NCBI GenBank assembly: GCA_965215845.1
Contig: CBDCEL010000004.1
Coordinates: 2,976,001 to 3,040,000, forward strand
Source of the DNA: Aurantibacter_A sp965215845
GTDB taxonomy: Bacteria > Bacteroidota > Bacteroidia > Flavobacteriales > Flavobacteriaceae
DNA length: 64,000 nucleotides
Reading direction: 5' to 3'
In this document: positions 35,820 through 45,852 of the stretch, piece after piece
Layout: each line of letters begins with the position of its first letter
Numbering within the stretch: position 1 is the stretch's first letter
Translations under genes and position numbers: made by a program
Notes under the pieces: model-generated
What the model saw: only the letters and a program-made list of their open reading frames with translations
The model's database searches: none
Told to the model about the DNA's origin: nothing

Positions 35820-38800
35820 ATGGAGTACATCCAAATTGAAAATGAAGGGTATTATAAGATAGAGAACAGTGATTCTTTACGACCGTTTTTTATGAGTATT
35901 GTCAGTGATTCGAATCATTGGATGTTCATTTCGAGCAACGGCGGATTAAGTGCGGGAAGAAAGAATAGCGATTATGCCCTGTTTCCATATTATACCGATG
36001 ATAAGATTACCGAATCTTATGATACAACTGGGAGTAAGTCCATTTTTAGAATCCATAGACCATCCGGAAAAACAGTTGTTTGGGAACCGTTCTCGAATAG
36101 ATATACAGGAGTATTCAAGGTTACCAGAAATCTGTATAAAAATGAATATGGCAATAAGGTCATTTTCGAGGAAATCAATCATGATTTAGGTTTGACCTAT
36201 CAATATCAATGGAATTCGAGCAATCGCTTTGGCTTTGTCAGAAAAAGCAGGCTAACGAATAATTCGGACAGCGATGTCGAGGTAACTGTTTTGGATGGGA
36301 TTCAGAATATTATGCCTCACGGGGTTCCTGCCAGTACACAGCAGGCAAGTAGTAATCTTGTCGATGCCTATAAAAGGAGTGAGTTGTTAAAAGATTCAGG
36401 ACTTGGAATTTTTGCGTTAAGTGCCATTATAGTTGACCGAGCGGAACCGAGCGAGGCGTTGAAAGCGAATGTTGTTTGGTCAATGGGGCTTGCTAACACG
36501 AAGACCTTATTGTCATCATTACAGCTTGATGAATTTCGAAACGGCGATGCAATAACGGAAGAAACCGATATTAAGGCCGAGAAAGGGGCTTATTTTACGG
36601 TCGCCGACCTAAATCTTGAATCCAAAAAAGAAAAACAATGGGCCACGATAGCCGATGTAAATAAGAGTTCGGCAAAAGTTATAAACCTTTCTGAAGAGAT
36701 TAAAGCAAACGACAACATTTGGGAAGACGTTTGTAACGATGTGGAACTAGGCACGCAGAATTTGTTAAAACTGACCCATGCTTCCGATAGCAAGCAACTT
36801 ACAGCCGATAAGAAAAGCAATACACGACATTACTCAAATGTGCTGTTCAATATCATGCGTGGGGGCATTTTTGACAACAACTATCATATTGAAAAAGACG
36901 ATTTCGAGGATTACATTTTAAATGCCAATCGGAATGTGCTGGAAGCGAATTCCGATATCTTCGAAAATTTATCGGAGACGTTTGCCCTTCAGGAACTTGA
37001 AAATATCGCTGCCCAAAGTGATGATAAAGACTTTTGCAGGCTTTGTTTGGAATATTTACCATTGAAGTTCAGCAGAAGGCATGGGGATCCGAGTCGACCT
37101 TGGAACCGATTTTCAATCAATACGACAACAGAGGAGGGTCAAAAGATATTAGACTATGAGGGAAACTGGCGGGATATCTTCCAGAACTGGGAGGCGTTGG
37201 CACATTCGTATCCTGGGTTCATCAATGGTATGATCCATAAATTCTTGAACGCCACAACTTTTGACGGATATAATCCGTATCGTGTTACCAAGGATGGGTT
37301 TGATTGGGAGACCATTGAACCTGACGACCCATGGTCGTACATCGGTTATTGGGGAGACCATCAAATTATATACTTGCTCAAGTTTCTCGAATTTAGCGAG
37401 AACCATTATCCCGGTAATCTGGCCAAGTATTTCAATGAAAAAATCTTTGTATTCGCCAATGTGCCTTATAAAATAAAGGATTATCGGTCCATTTTGGAAA
37501 ATCCAAAGGATACCATCGTATTTGATGAGGAATTGGATGCCCAAATTCACAGGGAGCGTGCCATTTTAGGAGCTGATGCCGCTCTGTTGAAAGACAGGAA
37601 TGGGGCTATTTACAAGGTGAATCTTCTTGAAAAGTTACTGGCCACCCTATTGGCAAAGGTTTCCAATTTTATTCCCGAAGGGGGTATTTGGATGAATACC
37701 CAGCGACCTGAATGGAATGACGCCAACAATGCGCTGGTGGGCAATGGGGTTTCAATGGTAACCTTAAATTATCTAAGAAGGTTTTTAAAATTCTTTGAAA
37801 AGGTGATGCAGGGGATTCCAGAACAAGATTATGAGGCCTCTAAAGATTTGGTGGTGTTCTTCAATACCGTGAAAACAACCTTGATAGACAATGAATCCAT
37901 TCTTTCCGCACGGGTATCCGATACGGAAAGAAAAAAGGTTATGGACGGACTAGGGAATGCGGGTAGTGACTTTAGGACCACCATTTATGAAAATGGTTTT
38001 AAACAGGAAACCGAAACGCTTGCAAAGAATGACGTGCAACAGTTCATAGAAGTGACATTGGCATATTTGGATCATAGTATTGCCGCAAACAAGCGTGTTG
38101 ATAATTTATACCATGCCTATAATTTAATGACCCTACAAAGCGATACCGAGGTTTCAATTTCGTATCTATCTGAAATGCTCGAGGGTCAAGTAGCGGTATT
38201 GAGTTCGGGCTATATTTCATCAAAAGATTCCTTGGCTCTCTTAGACGGTTTGAAAAATAGTGCCTTGTTCAGACCGGATCAATACAGTTACCTATTGTAT
38301 CCGAATAAGGAATTGGCCAAGTTCAATGATAAAAACAACATTCCAGCGGAAAGGATTCAGCATTCGGAATTAGTCAAACAACTGCTGAAGGATGGCAATT
38401 CCAAAATTGTGGAAGTCGATACTCAGGGTGGTTATCATTTCAATGGGTCTTTCAATAATGGGGAGAGCTTAAAAAAGGCATTGGCCGATTTACCAAAGGA
38501 CAGATATGGCGAATTGATCCAAAAAGACCGGGCGTTATTGCTCTCCATTTTCGAGGAAGTCTTCGATCATAAATCATTCACCGGCAGGTCAGGAACGTTC
38601 TTCGGGTATGAAGGCTTGGGATCCATTTATTGGCATATGGTTTCCAAATTGCTTTTGGCGGTTCAAGAAACTTGTTTGAGGGCGATTGAAGCAAAAGAAG
38701 ACGATGAGACCATAGGTAGATTGCTGGAGCATTATTATGAGATCAATGAGGGAATAGGCGTGCACAAATCCCCTGAATTGTATGGTGCTTTTCCAACAGA

Positions 38801-39218
38801 CCCCTATTCACATACTCCGGCCGGAAAAGGGGCACAACAGCCTGGTATGACAGGGCAAGTTAAAGAAGATATACTCAGTAGGTTTGGCGAGCTCGGTGTT
38901 TTTGTTGAGCATGGTAAATTATACTTTGAGCCTCATTTATTGCGCAGGACCGAATTTCTTAAAAGGGATACTGCATTTGATCATGTGAATTTGAACGGAC
39001 AATTGGAACATCATTTATTGAAAGAAGGTTCTCTTGGGTTTACCTATTGTCAAGTTCCAATTATTTATAGTTTGGGACAAAATCGGACCGTGACGGTTCA
39101 TATGAATGATAACTCAAGATTGCTATTTGATGGGTCAAGTTTGGATGTAGCCGCGTCGAATAGCTTATTTGAAAGAAAAGGAGAGATTAACCGAATTGAA
39201 GTAACCATTACGAAATAA
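35820..39218 (+). CDS. Large cytoplasmic phosphorylase-like enzyme, probable GH149 beta-1,3-glucan phosphorylase
   Basis: This 1132-residue protein has no signal peptide. The N-terminal part (SDSNHWMFISSNGGLSAGRKNSDYALFPYYTDDKI) is a beta-sandwich typical of GH94-like phosphorylases. The central (alpha/alpha)6-type part contains RPEWNDANNALVGNG, in which Asp634 corresponds to the catalytic acid of the GH94 group. The C terminus has YGAFPTDPYSHTPAGKGAQQPGMTGQVKEDIL. The length, about 1100 residues, and the laminarin context match GH149, a family of beta-1,3-oligoglucan phosphorylases known from Euglena and bacteria. It would release glucose 1-phosphate from imported oligosaccharides. The family assignment is inference; a GH94- or GH161-related enzyme is the alternative. 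Confidence 0.68.
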   Translation: MEYIQIENEGYYKIENSDSLRPFFMSIVSDSNHWMFISSNGGLSAGRKNSDYALFPYYTDDKITESYDTTGSKSIFRIHRPSGKTVVWEPFSNRYTGVFKVTRNLYKNEYGNKVIFEEINHDLGLTYQYQWNSSNRFGFVRKSRLTNNSDSDVEVTVLDGIQNIMPHGVPASTQQASSNLVDAYKRSELLKDSGLGIFALSAIIVDRAEPSEALKANVVWSMGLANTKTLLSSLQLDEFRNGDAITEETDIKAEKGAYFTVADLNLESKKEKQWATIADVNKSSAKVINLSEEIKANDNIWEDVCNDVELGTQNLLKLTHASDSKQLTADKKSNTRHYSNVLFNIMRGGIFDNNYHIEKDDFEDYILNANRNVLEANSDIFENLSETFALQELENIAAQSDDKDFCRLCLEYLPLKFSRRHGDPSRPWNRFSINTTTEEGQKILDYEGNWRDIFQNWEALAHSYPGFINGMIHKFLNATTFDGYNPYRVTKDGFDWETIEPDDPWSYIGYWGDHQIIYLLKFLEFSENHYPGNLAKYFNEKIFVFANVPYKIKDYRSILENPKDTIVFDEELDAQIHRERAILGADAALLKDRNGAIYKVNLLEKLLATLLAKVSNFIPEGGIWMNTQRPEWNDANNALVGNGVSMVTLNYLRRFLKFFEKVMQGIPEQDYEASKDLVVFFNTVKTTLIDNESILSARVSDTERKKVMDGLGNAGSDFRTTIYENGFKQETETLAKNDVQQFIEVTLAYLDHSIAANKRVDNLYHAYNLMTLQSDTEVSISYLSEMLEGQVAVLSSGYISSKDSLALLDGLKNSALFRPDQYSYLLYPNKELAKFNDKNNIPAERIQHSELVKQLLKDGNSKIVEVDTQGGYHFNGSFNNGESLKKALADLPKDRYGELIQKDRALLLSIFEEVFDHKSFTGRSGTFFGYEGLGSIYWHMVSKLLLAVQETCLRAIEAKEDDETIGRLLEHYYEINEGIGVHKSPELYGAFPTDPYSHTPAGKGAQQPGMTGQVKEDILSRFGELGVFVEHGKLYFEPHLLRRTEFLKRDTAFDHVNLNGQLEHHLLKEGSLGFTYCQVPIIYSLGQNRTVTVHMNDNSRLLFDGSSLDVAASNSLFERKGEINRIEVTITK

Positions 39219-39287
39219 ATTAGAAGCCCTAATAGAATAGTTGACAAGTCGTTACTGTTAACTTCTAAAAAAGAATAGAAACAATCT

Positions 39288-40478
39288 ATGATTGTAGATA
39301 GAACCAAAACCGCAAAGGATATTTTAGGCGATCCAAATTATTTGGCAATTTCCTATGGGGGATATAGAGCGAAGTCTAGAGATATTCAACCCACAATTCC
39401 CCAGCTAAAAGAAGACATGAAAATCTTAAGTGCGATGGGAATCAAAATATTGAGAACCTATAATGTGCAGTTGCAGCACACACCGAACTTGTTGGTTGCG
39501 ATCAGTCAGCTGAATGCCGAAAATCCATCTTTCGAGATGTATGTGATGTTAGGTGCCTGGATCGATTGCCACAATGCCTGGACGGGCCAAGAGCCTGATC
39601 ATGAGGTTGAAAGTGAGGATAATGCGGGAGAGATAGAACGAGCGGCGGCATTGGCAAAAGCTTATCCAGACATTGTTAAGATTGTCGCGGTTGGCAACGA
39701 AGCTATGGTGCATTGGGCCTCGAGTTATTTTGTGCGTCCAAAGGTCATTCTGAAATGGGTTAACCATTTACAGGATTTAAAAAAGAGTGGAGATCTTCCA
39801 AAACACTTATGGATTACAAGTTCAGATGATTTTTCATCATGGGGTGGCGGTGATCCCATATATCACACGGCGGATTTAATTGAGCTGATTAAGGCGGTTG
39901 ATTATATATCTATGCATACATACCCAATGCATAACTCTCATTATAATCCCGAATTCTGGTTAGTGCCTGACCGTGAAAGGGATTTTTCAAACAAGGAAAA
40001 AATTAAATCCGGAATGCAACGGGCCCTTGAATTTGCGACAAAACAATACGAAGGGGTTTCGAGCTTTGTTAAAAGCTTGGGAGTGAATAAGCCTGTCCAT
40101 ATTGGAGAGACCGGGTGGGCAACAAGTTCCAATGGACCCTATGGGGCCGATGGATCTAAGGCTGCAGATGAGTATAAGTCTGGAAAATATTATAAACTAA
40201 TTAGGGACTGGAGTGAGAAAGAACGCGTTTCTTGTTTTTATTTCGAAGCGTTCGATGAACCATGGAAAGATGCCGCTAACGAAGGTGGTTCTGAAAACCA
40301 TTTCGGACTGATAAATCTCAAGGGAGAGGCAAAATACGCCCTTTGGGATTTAGTGGACAAAGGCATTTTTGAAGGCTTAACTAGAGACGGAATGTCAATA
40401 ACAAAAACATTTAATGGCAATAAAGAAGATTTATTATTGGAGGCCCTTGTCCCTCCATTGGTAAGAGAAATTGGTTAA
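39288..40478 (+). CDS. GH17 family beta-glucanase without signal peptide
   Basis: The 396-residue protein starts directly with the enzyme (MIVDRTKTAKDILGDPNYLAISYGGYR) and so is expected in the cytoplasm. GH17 hallmarks are the acid/base Glu138 in AVGNEAMV and the nucleophile Glu274 in HIGETGWATS, plus YISMHTYPM and SCFYFEAFDEPWK. The next gene encodes a close paralogue over its whole length but with a lipoprotein signal. The likely substrate is beta-1,3-glucan or its oligosaccharides; some GH17 members are transglycosylases, which cannot be excluded. It lies 69 bases after the phosphorylase-like gene. Confidence 0.85.
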   Translation: MIVDRTKTAKDILGDPNYLAISYGGYRAKSRDIQPTIPQLKEDMKILSAMGIKILRTYNVQLQHTPNLLVAISQLNAENPSFEMYVMLGAWIDCHNAWTGQEPDHEVESEDNAGEIERAAALAKAYPDIVKIVAVGNEAMVHWASSYFVRPKVILKWVNHLQDLKKSGDLPKHLWITSSDDFSSWGGGDPIYHTADLIELIKAVDYISMHTYPMHNSHYNPEFWLVPDRERDFSNKEKIKSGMQRALEFATKQYEGVSSFVKSLGVNKPVHIGETGWATSSNGPYGADGSKAADEYKSGKYYKLIRDWSEKERVSCFYFEAFDEPWKDAANEGGSENHFGLINLKGEAKYALWDLVDKGIFEGLTRDGMSITKTFNGNKEDLLLEALVPPLVREIG

Positions 40479-40488
40479 ACCATAAATT

Positions 40489-41793
40489 ATGAGAAATTAT
40501 TTTTCAATTATAGGTGTTTGTACACTGATTCTTTTGATCGGTTTTATGGGGTCTTGTAAAGAAGTTAAGGAGAATGACGTCAAAGAGAAAGATTCGATGA
40601 AGGAAGTTTCTGCAAAGGATATTTTGGGAAATCCCGACTATTTGGCCATGTCTTATGGGGGGTATAGGCACGCAGACCATAGCATTGAGCCTACCTTGGA
40701 CGAACTTAAAGAGGATATGAAAATTTTGTCGGCGCTGGGTATAAAGTTGATCCGCACCTATAAGCTGCTCAAACCCCAAGCGGCCAATTTGGTAAAAGTC
40801 ATTAGCGACATAAAAAAAGAGGATCCCAATTTTGAAATGTATGTCATGTTGGGAGCATGGGTCGATTGTAAGAATTCATTTGATTCGGGAAATGGGGAAC
40901 CAGATCACAACCAGGAGAATGAAGAGAATCCGGCGGAGATAGAAAGGGCCGTAGCGTTGGCAAACCAGTATCCAGATATTGTTAAGGTCATTGCCGTTGG
41001 TAACGAGGCCATGGTAAAATGGGCCGCCAGTTATTACGTTCAGCCCGGTGTCATCTTAAAATGGGTCGATCATCTTCAAGATTTAAAGAAAGAGGGGAAG
41101 CTGTCTAAAGACCTTTGGATCACAAGTTCAGACAATTTTGCTTCTTGGGGAGGCGGTGGAGACGAGTACCACGTAGAAGATTTGAACAAATTGATCAAGG
41201 CGGTAGATTTTATTTCTATGCATACCTACCCGATGCATGATTCGCATTATCAGCCCGAATTTTGGTTAAGTCCTGAAGGTTTGGAAGGTAAAACCGATAA
41301 GGAAAAAATTGAAATCTCAATGTTAAGGGCTAAGAAGTATGCAATTATGCAGTATGAAAATGTAAAGAAATACATGGAAAGCCTTGGTGTCAATAAACCC
41401 ATTCATATAGGTGAAACCGGTTGGGCAAGTTTTTCCTCGGGACATTATGGTGCCACTGGTTCAAAGGCTTGTGACGAGTATAAAGAAGCATTGTATTACA
41501 AGCATATGAGAGATTGGACCAATGAAGTAGGAATGTCGTGCTTTTTCTTTGAGGCATTTGATGAGCCTTGGAAAGGAGGCGATGACCCGGGTGATTCAGA
41601 AAAACACTTTGGGTTGTTCACGGTAGACGGAAAAGCAAAATATGCGATTTGGGATTTGGTTGATAAGGGCATTTTTGAGGGTTTGACCAGAAATGGAAAC
41701 CCTGTCGCCAAAACATTTGACGGGAACAAAGAGGAATTAATGAAAGCGGTATTGGTTCCACCGACCGCTGACGAAGTTATGGTCCGCAAATAA
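40489..41793 (+). CDS. GH17 family beta-glucanase lipoprotein
   Basis: The 434-residue protein has a lipoprotein signal (lipobox MGSC, Cys23), a short charged linker, and then a GH17 domain closely matching that of the upstream gene (AKDILGNPDYLAMSYGGYR). Acid/base Glu173 lies in AVGNEAMV and nucleophile Glu309 in HIGETGWASF. It should act on beta-1,3-glucan in the periplasm or on the surface. The 10-base gap to the preceding gene and the sequence similarity point to a tandem duplication with different targeting. Confidence 0.88.
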   Translation: MRNYFSIIGVCTLILLIGFMGSCKEVKENDVKEKDSMKEVSAKDILGNPDYLAMSYGGYRHADHSIEPTLDELKEDMKILSALGIKLIRTYKLLKPQAANLVKVISDIKKEDPNFEMYVMLGAWVDCKNSFDSGNGEPDHNQENEENPAEIERAVALANQYPDIVKVIAVGNEAMVKWAASYYVQPGVILKWVDHLQDLKKEGKLSKDLWITSSDNFASWGGGGDEYHVEDLNKLIKAVDFISMHTYPMHDSHYQPEFWLSPEGLEGKTDKEKIEISMLRAKKYAIMQYENVKKYMESLGVNKPIHIGETGWASFSSGHYGATGSKACDEYKEALYYKHMRDWTNEVGMSCFFFEAFDEPWKGGDDPGDSEKHFGLFTVDGKAKYAIWDLVDKGIFEGLTRNGNPVAKTFDGNKEELMKAVLVPPTADEVMVRK

Positions 41794-41816
41794 AACTGTC
41801 TCTAACAGCCATTCAT

Positions 41817-43301
41817 ATGGGAACGCTTAAGTATATCATAGGCATCTTTTTAACTTTTCTTATGTTAAGTTGTAATGAAAAACAAGAACCCTTGGCAGTC
41901 GAAGTATATGAAACTTCGGCAAGCGGAAACAAATTGACACGAATTCCCGAGTTTTCGACAGGAGACAATGCCGTTCAAATCAAAGTAATTCCCGAAAAAA
42001 AATTTCAGGCCATTACAGGTTTTGGGGGATCGTTTACGGAAGCATCCGCCTCGTTGTTAAATAGATTGGGAAAAGAAAACAGAGAAAAAGTATTGAACGC
42101 CTACTTTGGTGAAGAGGGTGCAGCATATTCGTTGACACGTACCCACATGAATTCATGCGACTTTGCATTGAGTAATTATTCTTATGCCCCGGTCAAAGGT
42201 GATACCGAATTGAAGAGCTTTTCCATAGACGAGGATCGCGATGATATCATTCCGATGATCAAAGAAGCTATGAAATTGTCAAAGGATGGATTTAAGATTA
42301 TCAGCTCCCCTTGGACAGCACCGCCATGGATGAAGGACAATAACGATTGGAGAGGGGGCAAGCTTTTACCGGAATATAATGATACCTGGGCTTTGTTCTT
42401 TTCGAAGTATCTGGAAGCCTACAAAGAAGAAGGCATCGATATCTGGGGATTCACCGTCGAAAATGAGCCATTAGGTAATGACAACAATTGGGAGAGTATG
42501 CATTTTACGGCGGAAGAGATGACCGATTTTGTTCAAAATCACCTTGGGCCCAAATTGGAGAAAGACGGACACGATGTAAAGATTTTGGGGTATGACCAAA
42601 ATCGTGAGCATTTAAACGAATGGGTCGACGCCATGTACAAAGATGCTAATACTTCCAAGTACTATGACGGAACAGCTATTCATTGGTATGCCAGTACCTA
42701 TGAAGTATTTCCCGAGGCTTTGCAGTATGCCCACGATAAGGCACCCAACAAATATTTGATTCAAACAGAAGCCTGCGTCGATGCCCAAGTGCCCGTATGG
42801 AAAGACGACGCTTGGTACTGGAAAAAAGAAGCGACCGATTGGGGCTGGGATTGGGCACCTGATAAAGATAAACATCTACACCCCAAATATGCCCCCGTTA
42901 ATCGCTATGCACGTGATATTATTGGATGTTTGAACAACTGGGTAGACGGCTGGATCGATTGGAATATGGTTCTTGATAGACAAGGTGGCCCCAACTGGTT
43001 CAAGAATTGGTGTGTCGCACCCATCATCGTAGATCCAGAAAGAGACGAAGTATACCTTACGCCCATTTACCACACAATGGCCCATTTTAGTAAATTCATA
43101 CGACCAGGAGCAATACGAATAGGAATGGCCCTCTCGAATGATACACTTTTGGCAACGGCGGCCAAAAACATTGATGGGTCGATCGCTGTCGTGGTTTTTA
43201 ATCAAGACGAAGATGAAAAGGATTTGGAACTTTCGGTCGGGGAGAAAAGTGCAAAAATTAAAATAAGTGCCCAAGCAATACAAACCATTGTTATCAAATA
43301 A
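41817..43301 (+). CDS. GH30 family glucanase lipoprotein
   Basis: The 494-residue lipoprotein (lipobox MLSC) has the GH30 features: FGGSFTEASASLLNRL near the start, SSPWTAPPWMKDN, acid/base Glu217 in TVENEPLG and nucleophile Glu318 in IQTEACVD, then the C-terminal beta-domain with DGSIAVVVFNQ. Family members include glucosylceramidases and beta-1,6-glucanases. In a laminarin locus, removing or cutting beta-1,6 branches is the natural role. The gap to the GH17 gene is 23 bases. Confidence 0.88.
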   Translation: MGTLKYIIGIFLTFLMLSCNEKQEPLAVEVYETSASGNKLTRIPEFSTGDNAVQIKVIPEKKFQAITGFGGSFTEASASLLNRLGKENREKVLNAYFGEEGAAYSLTRTHMNSCDFALSNYSYAPVKGDTELKSFSIDEDRDDIIPMIKEAMKLSKDGFKIISSPWTAPPWMKDNNDWRGGKLLPEYNDTWALFFSKYLEAYKEEGIDIWGFTVENEPLGNDNNWESMHFTAEEMTDFVQNHLGPKLEKDGHDVKILGYDQNREHLNEWVDAMYKDANTSKYYDGTAIHWYASTYEVFPEALQYAHDKAPNKYLIQTEACVDAQVPVWKDDAWYWKKEATDWGWDWAPDKDKHLHPKYAPVNRYARDIIGCLNNWVDGWIDWNMVLDRQGGPNWFKNWCVAPIIVDPERDEVYLTPIYHTMAHFSKFIRPGAIRIGMALSNDTLLATAAKNIDGSIAVVVFNQDEDEKDLELSVGEKSAKIKISAQAIQTIVIK

Positions 43302-43352
43302 GATATGTAGAATACGACTAGTATAGATTGCCAACAACTAAATAAGAGAATT

Positions 43353-44918
43353 ATGAGTCAAGTAAAAACACTTTCGAAAGACAAAGTCCCAGTGGGGCAA
43401 AAAGCCGCCTTCGGGGCCGGCCATTTTATATTGAACATTTTGCCGGGAACATTAGGTGTCTTTATTCAGTTCTTTTTGCTTACGGCTTGGGGTGTTGACC
43501 CTCTATGGGCCGGGCTTTTAGGCGGACTGCCAAGAATCTTTGACTCGATTACAGATCCGATAATGGGTTTCATTTCTGACAATACCAAATCGAAATGGGG
43601 GCGAAGACGGCCTTATATTTTTATTGGAGCGATCGTAAGCGGTATACTCTTCTTCCTGATGTGGCAGATTGATGACAATGCTTCACAATCCTATATCATT
43701 TGGCATGTGATGGTTTTGCAATTACTGTTCTTGATCGGCAATACTATGTTCGCTACACCTTTGGTGGGTCTCGGATATGAAATGACTTCAGACTATAACG
43801 AACGTACCCGTTTGATGGCCTTTTCGAATACCATGGGCCAAATCGCCTGGATGATCGTTCCCTGGCTGTATGTGATTATTCCCGATTCGAACACATTTAA
43901 TACACAGACGGAAGGAGTACGCACCATGGCGCTCATAGTAGGTGCGATGTGCGTGGTATTTGGGATTCTACCCGCATTGTTTTGCAAAGGTATTGACGCC
44001 TCACATATGGCAAACCGCAAAGAAATTAATTTCAAAACCCTTGCCGCCAATTTAAAGGAATTATGGGAAGGAATTATACAAGTGTCCAAGAACAAACCTT
44101 TTATGAAGCTATGTGGTGCCACGTTTTTGGTATTTAACGGTTTTCAACTCGTTGCCGCATTCGGTGTTTTTATTATTGTGTTTTACATGTACAATGGCAG
44201 TTATGAAATGGCGGGGACTTGGCCTGCTTGGTTCAATACAATAAATGCCATGATCACTGCTTTTATTGTGATTCCTATTATTTCAAGAATGGCAAAGAAA
44301 TGGGGAAAAAGAAAAGCTTTCATCATATCTACCATTCTATCAATTGTTGGCTATGTGTTAAAATGGTGGGGATTTGACAAAGAGTTAAACAGCCAATTCA
44401 ACCAAACTGGGCTGGGGAAAAGTTTGAACTCCGCCGTAAGTGCTATTTTCGAAAGCATCAATCCATTTTTGGATAGTGTAGGAATGTCATGGTTCAGCAT
44501 TGATCCCGGTAGCGAAGTACCGTGGCTAATTTTCGCTCCAATCCCATTATTTGCTTTCGGAATGGGAGGACTGTTCACCTTGATGATGTCAATGACCGCC
44601 GATGTCTGCGATTTGGACGAATTGGAAAATGGTATGCCAAGAAAGGAAGGAACCTTTGGTGCCATCTATTGGTTGATGGTTAAAATAGGGCAATCGATCG
44701 CATTGGTTCTAGGTGGTCTTATTTTAAGTATTGTTGGATTTGACCCCAATGTCAACGTACAGTCCATTGAAACTATGAACAATCTTAGAATAGCTGATAT
44801 ATTGGTTCCGTCGTTGACTGCTGCCCTTGCCGTATGGGTTATGTGGAAGTATAGTCTGTCGGAAAAGCGAGCGAAGGAAATCAAGGAAGAATTGGTCGCG
44901 CGTAGAGGAGAATTGTAA
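43353..44918 (+). CDS. GPH-type sugar:cation symporter (MFS)
   Basis: The 521-residue protein has twelve predicted membrane helices and the glycoside-pentoside-hexuronide symporter signatures: GGLPRIFDSITDPIMGFISDNTKSKWGRRRP after helix 2, YNERTRLMAFSN and the C-terminal DVCDLDELENGMPRKEG. It should bring a glucoside or oligosaccharide into the cytoplasm with a cation. It is flanked by glucanase genes, so its substrate is probably a laminarin-derived oligosaccharide. It is the second inner-membrane sugar transporter in the locus. Confidence 0.88.
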   Translation: MSQVKTLSKDKVPVGQKAAFGAGHFILNILPGTLGVFIQFFLLTAWGVDPLWAGLLGGLPRIFDSITDPIMGFISDNTKSKWGRRRPYIFIGAIVSGILFFLMWQIDDNASQSYIIWHVMVLQLLFLIGNTMFATPLVGLGYEMTSDYNERTRLMAFSNTMGQIAWMIVPWLYVIIPDSNTFNTQTEGVRTMALIVGAMCVVFGILPALFCKGIDASHMANRKEINFKTLAANLKELWEGIIQVSKNKPFMKLCGATFLVFNGFQLVAAFGVFIIVFYMYNGSYEMAGTWPAWFNTINAMITAFIVIPIISRMAKKWGKRKAFIISTILSIVGYVLKWWGFDKELNSQFNQTGLGKSLNSAVSAIFESINPFLDSVGMSWFSIDPGSEVPWLIFAPIPLFAFGMGGLFTLMMSMTADVCDLDELENGMPRKEGTFGAIYWLMVKIGQSIALVLGGLILSIVGFDPNVNVQSIETMNNLRIADILVPSLTAALAVWVMWKYSLSEKRAKEIKEELVARRGEL

Positions 44919-44943
44919 TCAATAACACCAAAGTATAAAAACA

Positions 44944-45852
44944 ATGTCATATAGAGGAGAGCACGATCATTTGATCCACTCGGTAGATTTTACTGATTAT
45001 AAGGGTGTCGATTTTAGCAAGTACTCGGTCGAGGAATTAATAAAGCTATGGAGGGCCACCTTGGAAAAAGGAATGCATGGTATATGTTTTAGCATGTACG
45101 AAGATGGGCAAAAGCCTGGAGATATCATTACCGAGGAGCAAGTAAGGCGTAGAATTCAAATCTTAAAACCCTATACCAAATGGGTACGCTCTTTTTCCTG
45201 TGTAGAAGGGAATGAACATATTCCACGCATAGCCCATCAAAATAACATAAAAACCATGGTCGGTGCTTGGTTGGGCCATGACCTGAAAATGAACGAAGAT
45301 GAAATAGAAGGTTTGATTTCTTTGGCAAAGGAGGGTTGTGTCGATATTGCTGCCGTGGGCAATGAGGTTTTATATCGAAATGATCTTACCGAAGAACAGT
45401 TGTTGGACTATATTTATATGGTAAAAGAAGAGTTGCCTGATATTACGGTGGGATACGTAGATGCGTACTATGAATTTTCACATCGGCCTCGAATCGCAGA
45501 GGCCTGTGATGTCATCCTGTCTAATTGTTACCCATATTGGGAAGGCTGTAGCATTGAACATTCCTTGAACCATATGCAACAAATGTTCGGACAGGCGACG
45601 CATGCCGGAAATGGTAAAAAAGTAATTATCACCGAAACTGGCTGGCCAAGCCAAGGGAGCAATTTAAGAGGAGCGATCTCATCAGGGGAAAACGCGATGA
45701 AGTACTTTATCAACTCCCAATTGTGGTCGGCAAATGACAATATTGAAATGTTTTATTTCTCTTCTTTTGATGAATCCTGGAAAGTAGGGGCCGAAGGTGA
45801 TGTTGGTGCTTATTGGGGGTTATGGGATAAAGATGAAAAGCTAAAATTTTGA
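44944..45852 (+). CDS. Compact GH17-like glucanase without signal peptide
   Basis: The 302-residue protein begins MSYRGEHDHLIHSVDF with no signal peptide and is probably cytoplasmic. Acid/base Glu141 in AAVGNEVLYR and nucleophile Glu231 in IITETGWPSQG match GH17. The sequence is clearly different from the other two GH17 proteins and closer to short plant-like and bacterial forms. It lies 25 bases after the GPH symporter gene, so it should work on what that transporter imports. It is the last gene of the glucan locus. Confidence 0.85.
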   Translation: MSYRGEHDHLIHSVDFTDYKGVDFSKYSVEELIKLWRATLEKGMHGICFSMYEDGQKPGDIITEEQVRRRIQILKPYTKWVRSFSCVEGNEHIPRIAHQNNIKTMVGAWLGHDLKMNEDEIEGLISLAKEGCVDIAAVGNEVLYRNDLTEEQLLDYIYMVKEELPDITVGYVDAYYEFSHRPRIAEACDVILSNCYPYWEGCSIEHSLNHMQQMFGQATHAGNGKKVIITETGWPSQGSNLRGAISSGENAMKYFINSQLWSANDNIEMFYFSSFDESWKVGAEGDVGAYWGLWDKDEKLKF

